Assembly: GCA_937924555.1 (NCBI GenBank)
Contig: CALDSN010000026.1
Span: forward strand, 1-31,967
Source of the DNA: an uncultured bacterium
GTDB taxonomy: Bacteria; Cloacimonadota; Cloacimonadia; Cloacimonadales; Cloacimonadaceae
Length of the DNA stretch: 31,967 nucleotides
Reading direction: 5' to 3'
This document shows positions 1 to 9,234 of this stretch, piece by piece. The translations under genes were made by a program, and so were the position numbers. The notes below the pieces were generated by a model. It was not told the DNA's origin and searched no databases. It saw only the letters and a program-made list of their open reading frames with translations. Every line of letters starts with the position of its first letter. Within the stretch, counting starts at the first letter, position 1.

Positions 1-2522
1 GCTTCATCCTGTACAACTGTGTAGGAGTTATTCCCCTGTGCCCATGCAAGAGAGTAAGCAATGCTCCAAGAATTGAAATTGGATAGGAGTTTCTCCAACT
101 GCATATCTAAGCCACGAGCTGAGCCATAGTCCTCAGAGATATACTTATACCATTTAATGGACTCTTCACCAATCTTACGTTCCACTTTGGTGCTCACGTA
201 GTTATATAAGTTCTTATAATAGGCTGTCATGTCCAAAACATAATCATCATTCAACTGATGTGACAATCCTACTTCATAAGTAACGGTGATCTGAGGTTCC
301 AAGCTGGGATTTCCCACTCGTATCTCTCCCTGAAGATTTGCATCTTGAGGCGTTTTACTGGTAAATATGTATTGCATTTGGGGCAATTGGTTCTGGTAAT
401 TGTATGCAAAACGCAACACATCTCTCTCAGTGATGGGATGAGATACACCCAAACGAGGGGATATCATCATTTGGAATCTATCTTTGCTGTCGAACCCTCT
501 GGGTGAGAATGTGCCATTATCCTGAGCAATTGAGTATTCCTTTCCAAGATACCAGAAATCAAAACGCATACCGGCATTGACAATCATGCCTTCCCATTCC
601 ATTCGATCCTGTAAATAATAAGCCATCTGCCATGGATCGGCTTCATAACCATCACGCTTCCCCGCGGCAGCCTTAGCTGCGTCGAAGTAATACTGTGGTT
701 TATACACAGCCACAAGATCAGCTACAGAAGTGGGATTCTCGTCTTTCGAAATAATCTCGTACAATTCTGCGGGTAGGGTTCCAGTTCCATTTACATAAGC
801 TTGATAATCAGCAAAGTCGTAATCACGCATATCGAAGATGCCTCGTAAGTAGTTCTGACGTCGATCTTCATATACGGTCAAGAAGCTTTGAAGTTGGTTC
901 TTTTTTATCTTGTGTTTTATGATCTCAAGACCTGTTTTCGCCAAATGAGTCTCGTTTATCTGCCATTCGAAATCACCTCTGGCACTTATAGTCGAGGTTT
1001 TATCATCAACATAGTTGGTATAAATGGTCCCAGGAGCTTTAAAACCTGTGATTGCACGGGGAATTTCTAAGCCCTGAAGGCTGTAAACCCATGAAGAAGC
1101 AGGATTAAAGCCAAAGTCATAAACGCCATCACCATTATCATCAACTGTGGCGTAACCAAAGATATCCTGTGCCACCATGTCCGTATAGTTGGTGGGCGGA
1201 TTGCTCGGGTCAATCACCCAATAGAAATAGTTATTCCTATCAATACCTTTAGGGCCAGTATAACTATCTTTCTGGTAATAGCTGGCTTTAACCTTCAAGT
1301 TCATGGAAGAATTAAACACATGGTCATAGGTCGTGATAAACTGCTTCTGAGTTGTCTCATCTTCGGCAAAATGTTGATTGGCATAACGCCAAGAGTAATC
1401 TGTACCATATTCACCGAAGAGCTTATTATAACTCCTATCTCCGCGAGCGGCAAAAGTGATGTTTTGTCCAGAGCTGATTGCATACTTGCTCTTCAAATTA
1501 ACATTATATGAGTTGTAATTTCTGTTACCTGTGTCTATGTCTAAAATGCTTTTTCTATCTTGATAGGGATCATAACGTTCATAATGAGCATCCAAAAGAG
1601 ATCTGCCATTGAACATGAAATCTGCATTGGGGTTCGACACATAATAGTCTTTCATCCTGCCATCGAGCCATTCACCTGCTCCATTTAAGTAGAATGTGAA
1701 TTTCTCTTTTAATTCCGGACTGGCAAAAGGTACAACAGGTCCACCAATGGCAAACTTGAAAACATCAGAATTCCTATTCTCTTTGTATAAATGATCAGTC
1801 TGATACTCAAGTTTCCCAGAGAAAAAGGCATCGCCATCTTTCGTAACTATGTTGACCACGCCAGATTGAGCGTTACCGTATTCAGCCGGGAATCCACCTG
1901 TCATAACCTTCATATCACTGATAGCATCTGTGTCCACTTGGAGAGTGGCACCACCATCAACAGGATCAGACACGCTCATGCCATCCACTGTATAGTTAAC
2001 TTCGTTGGATCGTCCACCGCGGATATGAAGTTCACCACCCACATTAGTAACACCTGCTTGAAGAGATATGATGCCGGCAATATCGCCAACAGCTGTATCG
2101 CCCATATTGTCCATTTCAATTTGTTTGGCAGATCCGACTCTATCCTTCTGAACTTTATCTTCAGTTGCCACAACCTGAACTGATTGCAAGCGAATTCCGG
2201 CTTTTTCCATAATAGGCGATAGATTTGCAGTTTGGTCAACTTGGATGCGAACATCCTTGTACACAACTTCACTATAACCGATTAGGGAAAACTTTACCGT
2301 GTACATACCTGGAGGGATATTGATTATTATCGCTGTCCCCTTAGCGTTTGTTTGACCGCCAGTGATACGCTGAGTGCCTTGCATCACAACGATGTTTACA
2401 AATTCGAGTGCTCTGCCTTGTCCATCACGAACGCGTACAGCCAGTCGGCCTGTTGTGGCAGCATGCATGCATGCGGCACCTAGGAGCATTACCAATAGCA
2501 GGATCAATGCATGTTTACGCAT
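1..2522 (-). CDS. TonB-dependent outer membrane receptor, C-terminus cut by window edge
   Basis: Open from ATG at 2522 to the left edge (840 complete codons, no stop), so the end of the barrel and the true stop are missing. AAGGGAGG lies 7 bases before the ATG. Residues 1-22 are a signal peptide (hydrophobic LILLLVMLLGAA). Residues 25-105 look like a carboxypeptidase-regulatory-like beta-sandwich, and 115-220 like the plug domain (IRGGRSNEVNYTVDGMSVSD; GGFPAEYGNAQSGVVNIVTK). The rest alternates aromatic and polar strands as in a 22-strand barrel. The family imports large ligands across the outer membrane using TonB energy; the ligand cannot be told. There is no SusD-like partner or TonB/ExbBD in view. 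It is probably its own transcription unit, because a promoter-like pair sits in the 192-base gap after purM. The family is clear, the substrate is not. Confidence 0.9.
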   Translation of the reverse strand, partial: MRKHALILLLVMLLGAACMHAATTGRLAVRVRDGQGRALEFVNIVVMQGTQRITGGQTNAKGTAIIINIPPGMYTVKFSLIGYSEVVYKDVRIQVDQTANLSPIMEKAGIRLQSVQVVATEDKVQKDRVGSAKQIEMDNMGDTAVGDIAGIISLQAGVTNVGGELHIRGGRSNEVNYTVDGMSVSDPVDGGATLQVDTDAISDMKVMTGGFPAEYGNAQSGVVNIVTKDGDAFFSGKLEYQTDHLYKENRNSDVFKFAIGGPVVPFASPELKEKFTFYLNGAGEWLDGRMKDYYVSNPNADFMFNGRSLLDAHYERYDPYQDRKSILDIDTGNRNYNSYNVNLKSKYAISSGQNITFAARGDRSYNKLFGEYGTDYSWRYANQHFAEDETTQKQFITTYDHVFNSSMNLKVKASYYQKDSYTGPKGIDRNNYFYWVIDPSNPPTNYTDMVAQDIFGYATVDDNGDGVYDFGFNPASSWVYSLQGLEIPRAITGFKAPGTIYTNYVDDKTSTISARGDFEWQINETHLAKTGLEIIKHKIKKNQLQSFLTVYEDRRQNYLRGIFDMRDYDFADYQAYVNGTGTLPAELYEIISKDENPTSVADLVAVYKPQYYFDAAKAAAGKRDGYEADPWQMAYYLQDRMEWEGMIVNAGMRFDFWYLGKEYSIAQDNGTFSPRGFDSKDRFQMMISPRLGVSHPITERDVLRFAYNYQNQLPQMQYIFTSKTPQDANLQGEIRVGNPSLEPQITVTYEVGLSHQLNDDYVLDMTAYYKNLYNYVSTKVERKIGEESIKWYKYISEDYGSARGLDMQLEKLLSNFNSWSIAYSLAWAQGNNSYTVVQDE

Positions 2523-2620
2523 CGACAAACCTCCCTTCATCCTGGGTATTATTCTTTTTCGTAATATCATAGTTATACAAGCCCCCTCCCAAAAGCATGG
2601 GGACTTCACGACTAAAGTTC

Positions 2621-2648
2621 CTCATATCTGATGTGCAAAATAAGTCAA
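2621..2648 (-). promoter_or_regulatory. putative promoter of the TonB-dependent receptor gene
   Basis: On the minus strand TTGACT (2648-2643) and TATGAG (2626-2621) are separated by 16 bases. The -35 matches 5 of 6 and the -10 matches 4 of 6 of the sigma-70 consensus. Transcription would begin about 90 bases before the ATG. No convincing terminator was seen between the purM stop and this site, so read-through from the upstream operon is possible. Confidence 0.35.
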
Positions 2649-2714
2649 GATGTTTTTTCAATTTCATCGAAGCCTTATTTGCACTCATGCCTTACCAAAC
2701 ATAAACTCAATTGA

Positions 2715-3755
2715 TTAACCGTGATAATCAGCAAATTGTACTTTATCCATACCCAAACCCTGAGGGCATAACTCGCCAATAATAACACCATCAGTGTTTG
2801 CTAAAAAATCGCTTAAAGCATCTTCTGCAACAATACACACCATGCCTATACCCATATTAAAAGCTTTCCTGGCTTCCACATCACTCAGTTCACCAATATT
2901 TTGTAACCACCTGAATAACGGAGGAACAGCCGAATCCGGTAACACTATTTTCGCAGATATCCCATCGGGCAAAATCCTTTGTAAATTCCCACCAATACCC
3001 CCACCCGTGATATGCGCCAAACCAAGCAATCCGGGATGAGTCAAGAAAGGCTTCAGGTCTGAAAGATAGCTCTTGTGAACAGCTAGTAAAAGGTCACCCA
3101 ATAAGGCCTGGCATTCAGGAATGTAAGTATCCAGATCAAGTTTTAGGATATCGAATACAATATTCCTGGCAAGAGAGTACCCATTTGTATGTAACCCAGT
3201 ACTTCTCAGCCCAACAAGGATATCGCCAGCTGCCATCGATTTGCGGGGTAAGAGTTCACTCCGCTCAACCATTCCGACAATAGTGCCTGCAACATCAAAA
3301 TCGTCCTTCAGGTAAAACCCGGGCATTTCTGCCATTTCTCCACCGATTAAAGCACATGAATTTTCCTTGCAAGCAGTGATTAACCCATCAATCACACTCT
3401 CAATCATGCTTGGCTGAAGTTTTCCTACCCCTATATAATCCAGGAAAAACTGGGGAATAGCACCCTGAACCAAAATATCGTTTACACAGTGATTAACCAA
3501 GTCCTGTCCGATAGTATCAAATCTGTTTGCCATAATGGCAATTCTCAATTTAGTGCCCACTCCATCAGTGCTGGATACGAGAATGGGTTCTGTCCACTTG
3601 TTTTTCTCAATGCGGTATAAGCCCCCAAAACTTCCAAGATCACTTAGCACATTACTATTATATGTTTCCCTCACCTTGCTCTTTATCGCCCGCACCGCAG
3701 CTTCGCCAGCGGCAATATTTACTCCAGAACTCTCGTAGCTAATCCCGTTTTTCAT
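2715..3755 (-). CDS. purM: phosphoribosylformylglycinamidine cyclo-ligase (AIR synthetase)
   Basis: Catalyses ATP-dependent closure of the imidazole ring, FGAM to AIR, the fifth step of de novo purine synthesis; cytosolic homodimer in the family. The N-terminal ISYESSGVNIAAGEAAV matches the PurM opening (usually YKDAGVDI). SSTDGVGTKLRIA, GGEMAEMPGFY and GGGIGGNLQRILP are the conserved nucleotide and substrate segments. The length (346 residues) is typical. I prefer ATG 3755 because it forms an ATGA overlap with the kinase stop, the same junction used several times in this window. A GTG at 3764 would add three residues and sits 11 bases after AAGGAG, so it remains possible. It is the last gene of the long minus-strand run, and no other pur gene is nearby. 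Confidence 0.95.
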   Translation of the reverse strand: MKNGISYESSGVNIAAGEAAVRAIKSKVRETYNSNVLSDLGSFGGLYRIEKNKWTEPILVSSTDGVGTKLRIAIMANRFDTIGQDLVNHCVNDILVQGAIPQFFLDYIGVGKLQPSMIESVIDGLITACKENSCALIGGEMAEMPGFYLKDDFDVAGTIVGMVERSELLPRKSMAAGDILVGLRSTGLHTNGYSLARNIVFDILKLDLDTYIPECQALLGDLLLAVHKSYLSDLKPFLTHPGLLGLAHITGGGIGGNLQRILPDGISAKIVLPDSAVPPLFRWLQNIGELSDVEARKAFNMGIGMVCIVAEDALSDFLANTDGVIIGELCPQGLGMDKVQFADYHG

Positions 3756-4645
3756 CTTGTCCACTTACTTAACTGCTCCTTGGCTTTCTCAATATCTTCA
3801 AACTTTCGCTCAATAATTCCTGCAACACCAAACCCTTGGACATTATGTGCAGCAAGCACTGTGCCATATCGGACAGCGTCTTTTACCAAAGGTAAATCCA
3901 AGACCGGGCTATCTGCGATAAAAGCCATGAACGCCCCGGCAAAGCAATCTCCTGCCCCGGTTGGATCCTTAACCCTCTCCACGGGATAAGCGGGTGAGAA
4001 GAACATATCCTCACGTGAGATGGCAACAGAACCATACTCTCCGCGCTTCACTATAATCCACTGGGGACCATAGTCAAGAATCACTTTCGCGGCAGTATAG
4101 ATGTTCTTGTCTCCGCTGAAGTCTTTAACTTCATCCTCGTTCATGAACACAATCTGCACTCTCTTGATAACTTCCTTCAAGTCCTCAGGGCAAAGGTTTA
4201 TCCAATAGTTCATTGTATCACAGGCACAATGAGCACTTGCGTCAATTTGATTAAGCACCTGCAATTGCAGCTTGGGATGAATATTTCCCAGCAATAAGCT
4301 TCCCGCTGTCTTGTAAGATTCCGGAAGCTCCGGGGAGAATTCTGCAAATACGTTTAACTCGGTCAACAGAGTCTCAGCCTTGTTCCACTCGGTATATTGC
4401 CCGCTCCAGCGAAAGGTTTTACCTGCCTTCTTATGGAGGCCATCCAAATTAACGCCATGCTTCTTTAACAGCTCCAACCCATGTGCGGGATAATCTGTCC
4501 CGAGCACACCAACAATGCTCACCGGACAAAAGTATGAGCCTGCTAAAGCTCCATATACAGCCGAACCACCCAAAGCATCTTTGACCGATCCGGCAGGAGT
4601 ACTTATGGTATCCAGACCAATTGAACCAACGATCACCAAACTCAA
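3752..4645 (-). CDS. PfkB/ribokinase-family carbohydrate or nucleoside kinase
   Basis: 297 residues. GGSA (26-29) is the substrate-side motif. DPTGAGDCFAGAF (227-239) is the PfkB signature 2, with the anion hole and catalytic base Asp233. The segment TLLTELNVFAEFSPELPE (about 92-109) belongs, as I recall, to a widespread kinase subgroup of unknown substrate found in several phyla, so no specific sugar or nucleoside is assigned. The start is TTG at 4645, giving a TTGA overlap with the stop of the small membrane protein upstream, which suggests translational coupling. An internal GTG nine bases later is the alternative. It is coupled downstream to purM, hinting at nucleoside or ribose metabolism, but that is only context. 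Confidence 0.85.
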   Translation of the reverse strand: MSLVIVGSIGLDTISTPAGSVKDALGGSAVYGALAGSYFCPVSIVGVLGTDYPAHGLELLKKHGVNLDGLHKKAGKTFRWSGQYTEWNKAETLLTELNVFAEFSPELPESYKTAGSLLLGNIHPKLQLQVLNQIDASAHCACDTMNYWINLCPEDLKEVIKRVQIVFMNEDEVKDFSGDKNIYTAAKVILDYGPQWIIVKRGEYGSVAISREDMFFSPAYPVERVKDPTGAGDCFAGAFMAFIADSPVLDLPLVKDAVRYGTVLAAHNVQGFGVAGIIERKFEDIEKAKEQLSKWTR

Positions 4646-4848
4646 GGCGTTTGCTCCGGTGTGGTTTGAGTGCTGTCCACTACGCTCGCGGCAGGCTTGG
4701 TTACAATATTGCCAGTATTTTGCAAACGCGACATCGTATAGAAAATTGCCACAACTGCTAACACCATAATAATCAGTTTCTGCCAGTTATAAGCTTTCTT
4801 ACGCCGGTGTTGCCAGCGTTCTTTGATTTTATCTTCAAAATCGTCCAT
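4642..4848 (-). CDS. small single-pass membrane protein, function unknown
   Basis: 68 residues that I do not recognise. Residues 1-22 are strongly charged (KIKERWQHRRKK). One membrane helix spans about 24-40 (LIIMVLAVVAIFYTM). A short polar, Thr/Pro-rich tail of about 28 residues follows. By the positive-inside rule the N-terminus should be cytoplasmic and the tail periplasmic. AGAGGGGTAC directly before ATG 4848 is a good ribosome site. It sits 9 bases after the aminotransferase stop, and its own stop overlaps the TTG start of the kinase. That embedding and the ribosome site are the evidence that it is real. There are no Cys, lipobox or enzymatic motifs. Confidence 0.7.
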   Translation of the reverse strand: MDDFEDKIKERWQHRRKKAYNWQKLIIMVLAVVAIFYTMSRLQNTGNIVTKPAASVVDSTQTTPEQTP

Positions 4849-4857
4849 GTACCCCTC

Positions 4858-6060
4858 TTATCTTGCTAGATCTTGCAGGAAAGTAGCGAATCTCTTCACG
4901 CCTTCCCTGATATTATCAATACTGTTGGCATAGGAGAAGCGAACCGTTCCCTCCATTCCGAAAGAACCACCTGCCACCAATGCGACATGATATTTTGCTA
5001 AAAGCACCTCACAAAACTTGTCGGCATTGTCAATCCCCTGTTTATTGTTTTCGAGATACCATTTTATCCCGGGCATAATGTAGAATGCTCCCTGGGGTTT
5101 GAAACAGGTTAAATGGGGGATTTTAACCAATTCGCCATAAAGGAAATCACGCCTTTTACCGAACTCCACCCGCATCTTTTCTATCGAATCATCTTCATTG
5201 GATAATGCAGTAACACACGCTTTCTGGGTAATAGAATTAACACAGGATGTTGCATGCTCTTGCACTCTACCCGCGGCAGCAATGATATGGGCAGGACCTG
5301 CGGCGTAACCCAATCTCCATCCGGTCATGGCGTAAGCCTTAGAGACACCGTTGATGACTACACAGCGTTCCTTTATCTCCTGATTAATACTGGCAATTGA
5401 GATATGCTTCACATCATCATACACCAGCCTTTCGTATATCTCATCAGAAATAACCAATAGGTTATGCTGCACACAAACATCCGCGATAGCGCTTAGTTCA
5501 TCACGTGTGTAAACTGCACCCGTGGGATTACTTGGGGAGTTTAAAATAAGCACTTTGGCACAAGGGTTTTCAGATATTGCATTCTCTAGTGCTATGGGGG
5601 TGATCTTGTATGAGTTGCTTTCTTCGGTGGGGATATACACCGGTTCCGCATTGGCGAGCATGGCTTGATAAGGATAGCTAACCCAGTAGGGCGATGCCAT
5701 TAGCACCTGGTCCATGCTGTCGCAAACAGCGATGAGGATGTTGATAATCGATGCCTTGGCACCAGGAGAAACCAGTATCTCTTTCGGTGTATATTGCAAA
5801 CCGTTATCGCGGGCAAGCTTGTCGCATATTGCCTGACGCAGTTCTATAATACCTGCATTTGCCGTATAACGGGTGAAGTTTGCTTCAAGCGCTTTAGCTG
5901 CTGCAACCTTAATATAATCAGGAGTGTTAAAGTCTGGCTCACCGACTCCGAAGTTAATCACATCAATCCCTGCATCCTTCATCTCTTTTGCCTTTGCGGA
6001 AAGGCTCAAAGTAGGCGAGGGTTTAATCAACATACAGCGATTCGATAGCTTGATTGCCAT
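4858..6060 (-). CDS. class I PLP-dependent aminotransferase (aspartate aminotransferase type)
   Basis: 400 residues, the usual length for the aspartate/prephenate aminotransferase subgroup (I-gamma). Visible motifs: VINFGVGEPDF (34-44), the RYTANAGIIELR substrate loop, NSPSNPTG (174-181), SDEIYERLVYD with the PLP-pyridine Asp at about 206, and VSKAYAMTGWRLGY with Schiff-base Lys241. The C-terminal Arg374 in GTVRFSYA fits the carboxylate-binding arginine. It transfers amino groups between aspartate or a similar donor and 2-oxoacids; exact substrates cannot be set from sequence. AAGGGGGATAAG precedes the ATG. It starts 42 bases after the pta stop and is followed after 9 bases by a small membrane protein. 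Confidence 0.92.
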   Translation of the reverse strand: MAIKLSNRCMLIKPSPTLSLSAKAKEMKDAGIDVINFGVGEPDFNTPDYIKVAAAKALEANFTRYTANAGIIELRQAICDKLARDNGLQYTPKEILVSPGAKASIINILIAVCDSMDQVLMASPYWVSYPYQAMLANAEPVYIPTEESNSYKITPIALENAISENPCAKVLILNSPSNPTGAVYTRDELSAIADVCVQHNLLVISDEIYERLVYDDVKHISIASINQEIKERCVVINGVSKAYAMTGWRLGYAAGPAHIIAAAGRVQEHATSCVNSITQKACVTALSNEDDSIEKMRVEFGKRRDFLYGELVKIPHLTCFKPQGAFYIMPGIKWYLENNKQGIDNADKFCEVLLAKYHVALVAGGSFGMEGTVRFSYANSIDNIREGVKRFATFLQDLAR

Positions 6061-6102
6061 CTTATCCCCCTTTTCTATGTTTATTTTAATCTTATGCTGG
6101 TA

Positions 6103-7110
6103 TTACTTCTGGGACATCAACAACACCAGAACTGCGGTATTGGCTATGTCATCAACAGAACATCCTCTGGATAGATCACAGATCGGGTCTGCTAAACCTT
6201 GGATAATGGGACCTATTGCTTCGGCTTTTGCCATTCGTTGAACAAGCTTGTATCCAATGTTACCTGATTGTAAATCTGGGAAGATAAGGGTATTCGCTTC
6301 GCCTGCCACGGTGGATCCCGGTGCTTTGCTCTTGCCAACGGAGGGGATAATCGCTGCATCAAGCTGCAACTCTCCGTCATACACGAAGTCAACTTTACGT
6401 TCGTCAAGAATTGCTTTTGTGGCTACAACCTTATCCGCCAATTCATGTTGAGCACTTCCCTTGGTGGAGAAAGATAAAAGAGCTACCTTGGGTTCATCTC
6501 CAAGTATTGCGCGTCTGGTTTTTGCTGTGCTGCTGGCAATATCAGCCAATTGCTCAGCAGTGGGGTTTGGCACAACAGCGCAATCAGCAAACAGAAACAC
6601 CTTATCCTCTCCCATAAAATCCGGCACCACCATGATGAAGGTGCTGGACACAGTCTTTAAACCCGGTAACACACCTACCACCTGCAACGATGCTTTCAAC
6701 ACATCTGCAGTGGTATTTGCTGCACCGGCTACCATACCATTTGCCATGCCGTGTTTTACCATGCAAGCCCCAAAGTATAGAGGGTTTTGCATAATATCCA
6801 AAGCCTGAGCAGCCGTTACTCCCTTATCCTTTCGCTTGTTGTAGAAGTATTCGGCAAATCGTGTTATATCAGGTGACTTTATCGGGTCAATTATTGTTAT
6901 ATCTTGATAGCTTCCATCTCGGTAATTAATGCCGAGTGCCTTGGCATCTACATACACTTTGTCCGGATCTCCAAGTAAGATAACTTTTGCTATTTTCTCT
7001 TCCACGATTTTTGCAGCAGCTTTCAGGGTTCTGCTATCGTGTGATTCCGGTAGCACGATTGTACCGCCAACTTTCTTGGCACGATGTGTTAAAGTCTCAA
7101 TAATATTCAT
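6103..7110 (-). CDS. pta: phosphate acetyltransferase
   Basis: Interconverts acetyl-CoA and acetyl phosphate, normally paired with acetate kinase for ATP production in fermenters. It is 335 residues, the short form without regulatory N-terminal domains. Supporting segments: IVLPESHDSRTLKAA near the start, FGACMVKHGMANGMVAGAANTTADVLKA in the middle, and VAGEANTLIFPDLQSGNIGYKLVQR with GPIIQGL near the end, which are standard Pta blocks. The ATG lies 3 bases after the glyS stop, with its ribosome site (GAGGGATGAG) inside the last glyS codons. No ackA is adjacent in either direction, which is unusual for this gene pair. It could belong to the related phosphate butyryltransferase family, but the motifs fit acetyl better. 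Confidence 0.93.
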   Translation of the reverse strand: MNIIETLTHRAKKVGGTIVLPESHDSRTLKAAAKIVEEKIAKVILLGDPDKVYVDAKALGINYRDGSYQDITIIDPIKSPDITRFAEYFYNKRKDKGVTAAQALDIMQNPLYFGACMVKHGMANGMVAGAANTTADVLKASLQVVGVLPGLKTVSSTFIMVVPDFMGEDKVFLFADCAVVPNPTAEQLADIASSTAKTRRAILGDEPKVALLSFSTKGSAQHELADKVVATKAILDERKVDFVYDGELQLDAAIIPSVGKSKAPGSTVAGEANTLIFPDLQSGNIGYKLVQRMAKAEAIGPIIQGLADPICDLSRGCSVDDIANTAVLVLLMSQK

Positions 7111-7113
7111 TTC

Positions 7114-9234
7114 TCATCCCTCTATATCTAAAACTATCAGCGACAGATCTGCCACTCGTAAAAACTCATTCCTGATCTCATTTAACAGAGCATGTCTGTT
7201 TGTTCTAATCGAATTATCATCACAATTCACCAATATTTGGTCAAAGAACTGGTCGATTGCCACCCCAAAGTTTATCAGGTGCTCCAGAGCGGTTGAATAG
7301 CCGTTAACTGCCAATGCTTCACCAATGGCATTATGCAATTGCTGCAATCCCTGATATATCTGCTTCTCTGCAGGTTCGCATAATAGGGATATGTTTAAGG
7401 GGGTAAATTGCTTCGTTTCTCCAATGATGTTGGCAACCCGTTTGACGCCTATCACCAGCTTGATAAATCCTGTTTCGCTCTTCAGTCCGTTCAGTGCTCT
7501 GGCTCTGCTCTCCAAGTCGTTTATATGCGATTTATCTATATGCATCACACTATCAATCACATCATACGAGATGTCCTGCTGCTTCAGCAGCCATACGACC
7601 CTTTGCTCCAAAAAGCCGTGCAGGTTCTCTCCTGCTTTGGCATCCACGGGGAATTTTGCTTTCACAAGGTTGAGGGCATAATCCGCCATAGCAAACAAAT
7701 CCAAGTCCCAAGCTTGTTCATTTATTATCTGCACAATTCCGTTAGCAGCTCTGCGTAAAGCAAAGGGATCGCCACTCCCGGTGGGCATCATGCCTGCGCC
7801 AATAATCCCCGCCACAGTATCCATCTTGTCCGCAACCGCCACCACATTTCCGCACAGAGTTTCCGGTAAGCCATCTGCAGAACCGCGAGGCATGTAGTGT
7901 TCGTATATCCCCTCAGCAACCTCTGAATCTTCTTCGGAAGCTAAAGCATATTGCTTACCGATGTAGCCCTGCAACTTGGTAAATTCCTTTTCCCCTAACA
8001 TAGTGGTAACCAAATCTGCTTTACATAATAAGGCACAGCGCAAGACCTTCTCTCTATCCACATCCTGCAGTTGTAACTCGTCGGCAATGTATCGGCAAAC
8101 ATCCTGAACTCTTTGGCTTTTATCTTCCATGGTTCCAATCTTGGATTGAAACACCACATCTTTAAGCTTGGGAACAAAGCTCTCCAGTTTCTGCTTGGTA
8201 TCTTCTGTATAATACCACATTGCATCTGCAAGCCTTGCATTAACAACCTTTTGATTACCCTCTTTTATCAGCTCAGCATAATATGGATCGCCATTGGAAA
8301 TAAACACGAACTTGTTGGCAAGCTTGCCGGATGCATCCGTCACGGAGAAATACTTCTGGTTCTGGCTGATGGTGCTGATAATGATCTTCTCCGGTAACAT
8401 CAAATAGTTACTCCCGAATTCCGCCACTACCGCATGAGGACTTTCCACCAGATTGCACACTGTATCCACCAAGCGCGGATCATCTACAATGCTTAGTTCA
8501 TCTCCCGCAAATATCTCTGCCAATTGCTTGTTAATTACCTGCTTCCGCTTTGCAGCATCGGCAATAACCTTCACTTCTGCCAAAGAACTATGATAGCTAT
8601 CCACATTCGCTATCTCAAGCTGCTTGTCCAAGCCCAAATAGCGATTGCCATAGCTTATTCTGCCAGATTTGATGCCTCCAAGCTCAAGCTCCAATATCTC
8701 GTTTCCCCAAAGTGCTACTATCCAGCGCAGAGGACGAGAGAAGCTTAGAGTGGCATCTTTCCATATCATTTTTTTGGTAAAGGGAATGGTAGGGATTAGG
8801 TTCACAATCCATGGCTTCAGCAAATCATCTGTGCATTTCCCCACTTGAAGGTATTTTACGGCAAGGAATTTACCTTTTTCTGTTTCCTTGATGGAGCAAT
8901 CGGCTTCACTTGCCCCACTCTTCTTAAGAAAGCCCAATCCTGCGGGGCTTAGCTGTCCCTCGGCATTATAGGCAATGTTTACGGCTGGTCCAAGCTTCTC
9001 CACATCAAGATCAGCTTGTTTCTCGTCCACTCCCTCGGCTAAGAGATACACTCTGCGTGGGGTTCCGCTTACATCAAATGACTTGCAGTGTAAGTTGTTA
9101 TCAAGAAGGAACTGCTTGAAAGAGCGTTCAACCGTTTCAATGGCTATATCAAGATGTTTTTCAGGTAGTTCTTCACATCCCAGTTCCAGCAGTAATTGTC
9201 GTTTATTCAAAAGAATCCCTTGGGGCTTATTCAC
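7114..9234 (-). CDS. glyS: glycyl-tRNA synthetase beta subunit
   Basis: 706 residues, the size of the beta chain of the alpha2-beta2 bacterial enzyme, which charges tRNA-Gly. The opening LLLELGCEELPEKHL matches the canonical LVEIGTEELP. KMIWKDATLSFSRPLRWIVAL, ESPHAVVAEFGSNYL, RCALLCKADLVTTMLGEKEFTKLQG and GSGDPFALRRAANGIVQI are conserved beta-chain blocks. The catalytic alpha chain (glyQ) is usually just upstream but is absent here; the gene before it encodes a PorV-like barrel. GTG at 9234 overlaps that gene's stop by 8 bases. A TTG eight codons in (9210), giving NKRQLLLELG, is an alternative start closer to the family's usual N-terminus. Confidence 0.95.
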   Translation of the reverse strand: MNKPQGILLNKRQLLLELGCEELPEKHLDIAIETVERSFKQFLLDNNLHCKSFDVSGTPRRVYLLAEGVDEKQADLDVEKLGPAVNIAYNAEGQLSPAGLGFLKKSGASEADCSIKETEKGKFLAVKYLQVGKCTDDLLKPWIVNLIPTIPFTKKMIWKDATLSFSRPLRWIVALWGNEILELELGGIKSGRISYGNRYLGLDKQLEIANVDSYHSSLAEVKVIADAAKRKQVINKQLAEIFAGDELSIVDDPRLVDTVCNLVESPHAVVAEFGSNYLMLPEKIIISTISQNQKYFSVTDASGKLANKFVFISNGDPYYAELIKEGNQKVVNARLADAMWYYTEDTKQKLESFVPKLKDVVFQSKIGTMEDKSQRVQDVCRYIADELQLQDVDREKVLRCALLCKADLVTTMLGEKEFTKLQGYIGKQYALASEEDSEVAEGIYEHYMPRGSADGLPETLCGNVVAVADKMDTVAGIIGAGMMPTGSGDPFALRRAANGIVQIINEQAWDLDLFAMADYALNLVKAKFPVDAKAGENLHGFLEQRVVWLLKQQDISYDVIDSVMHIDKSHINDLESRARALNGLKSETGFIKLVIGVKRVANIIGETKQFTPLNISLLCEPAEKQIYQGLQQLHNAIGEALAVNGYSTALEHLINFGVAIDQFFDQILVNCDDNSIRTNRHALLNEIRNEFLRVADLSLIVLDIEG

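Noticed and set aside
2461..2474. 14-base perfect palindrome GCATGCATGCATGC
   Set aside because: It lies within the signal-peptide codons of the TonB receptor (ACMHA) and is explained by coding sequence; no second copy was seen.
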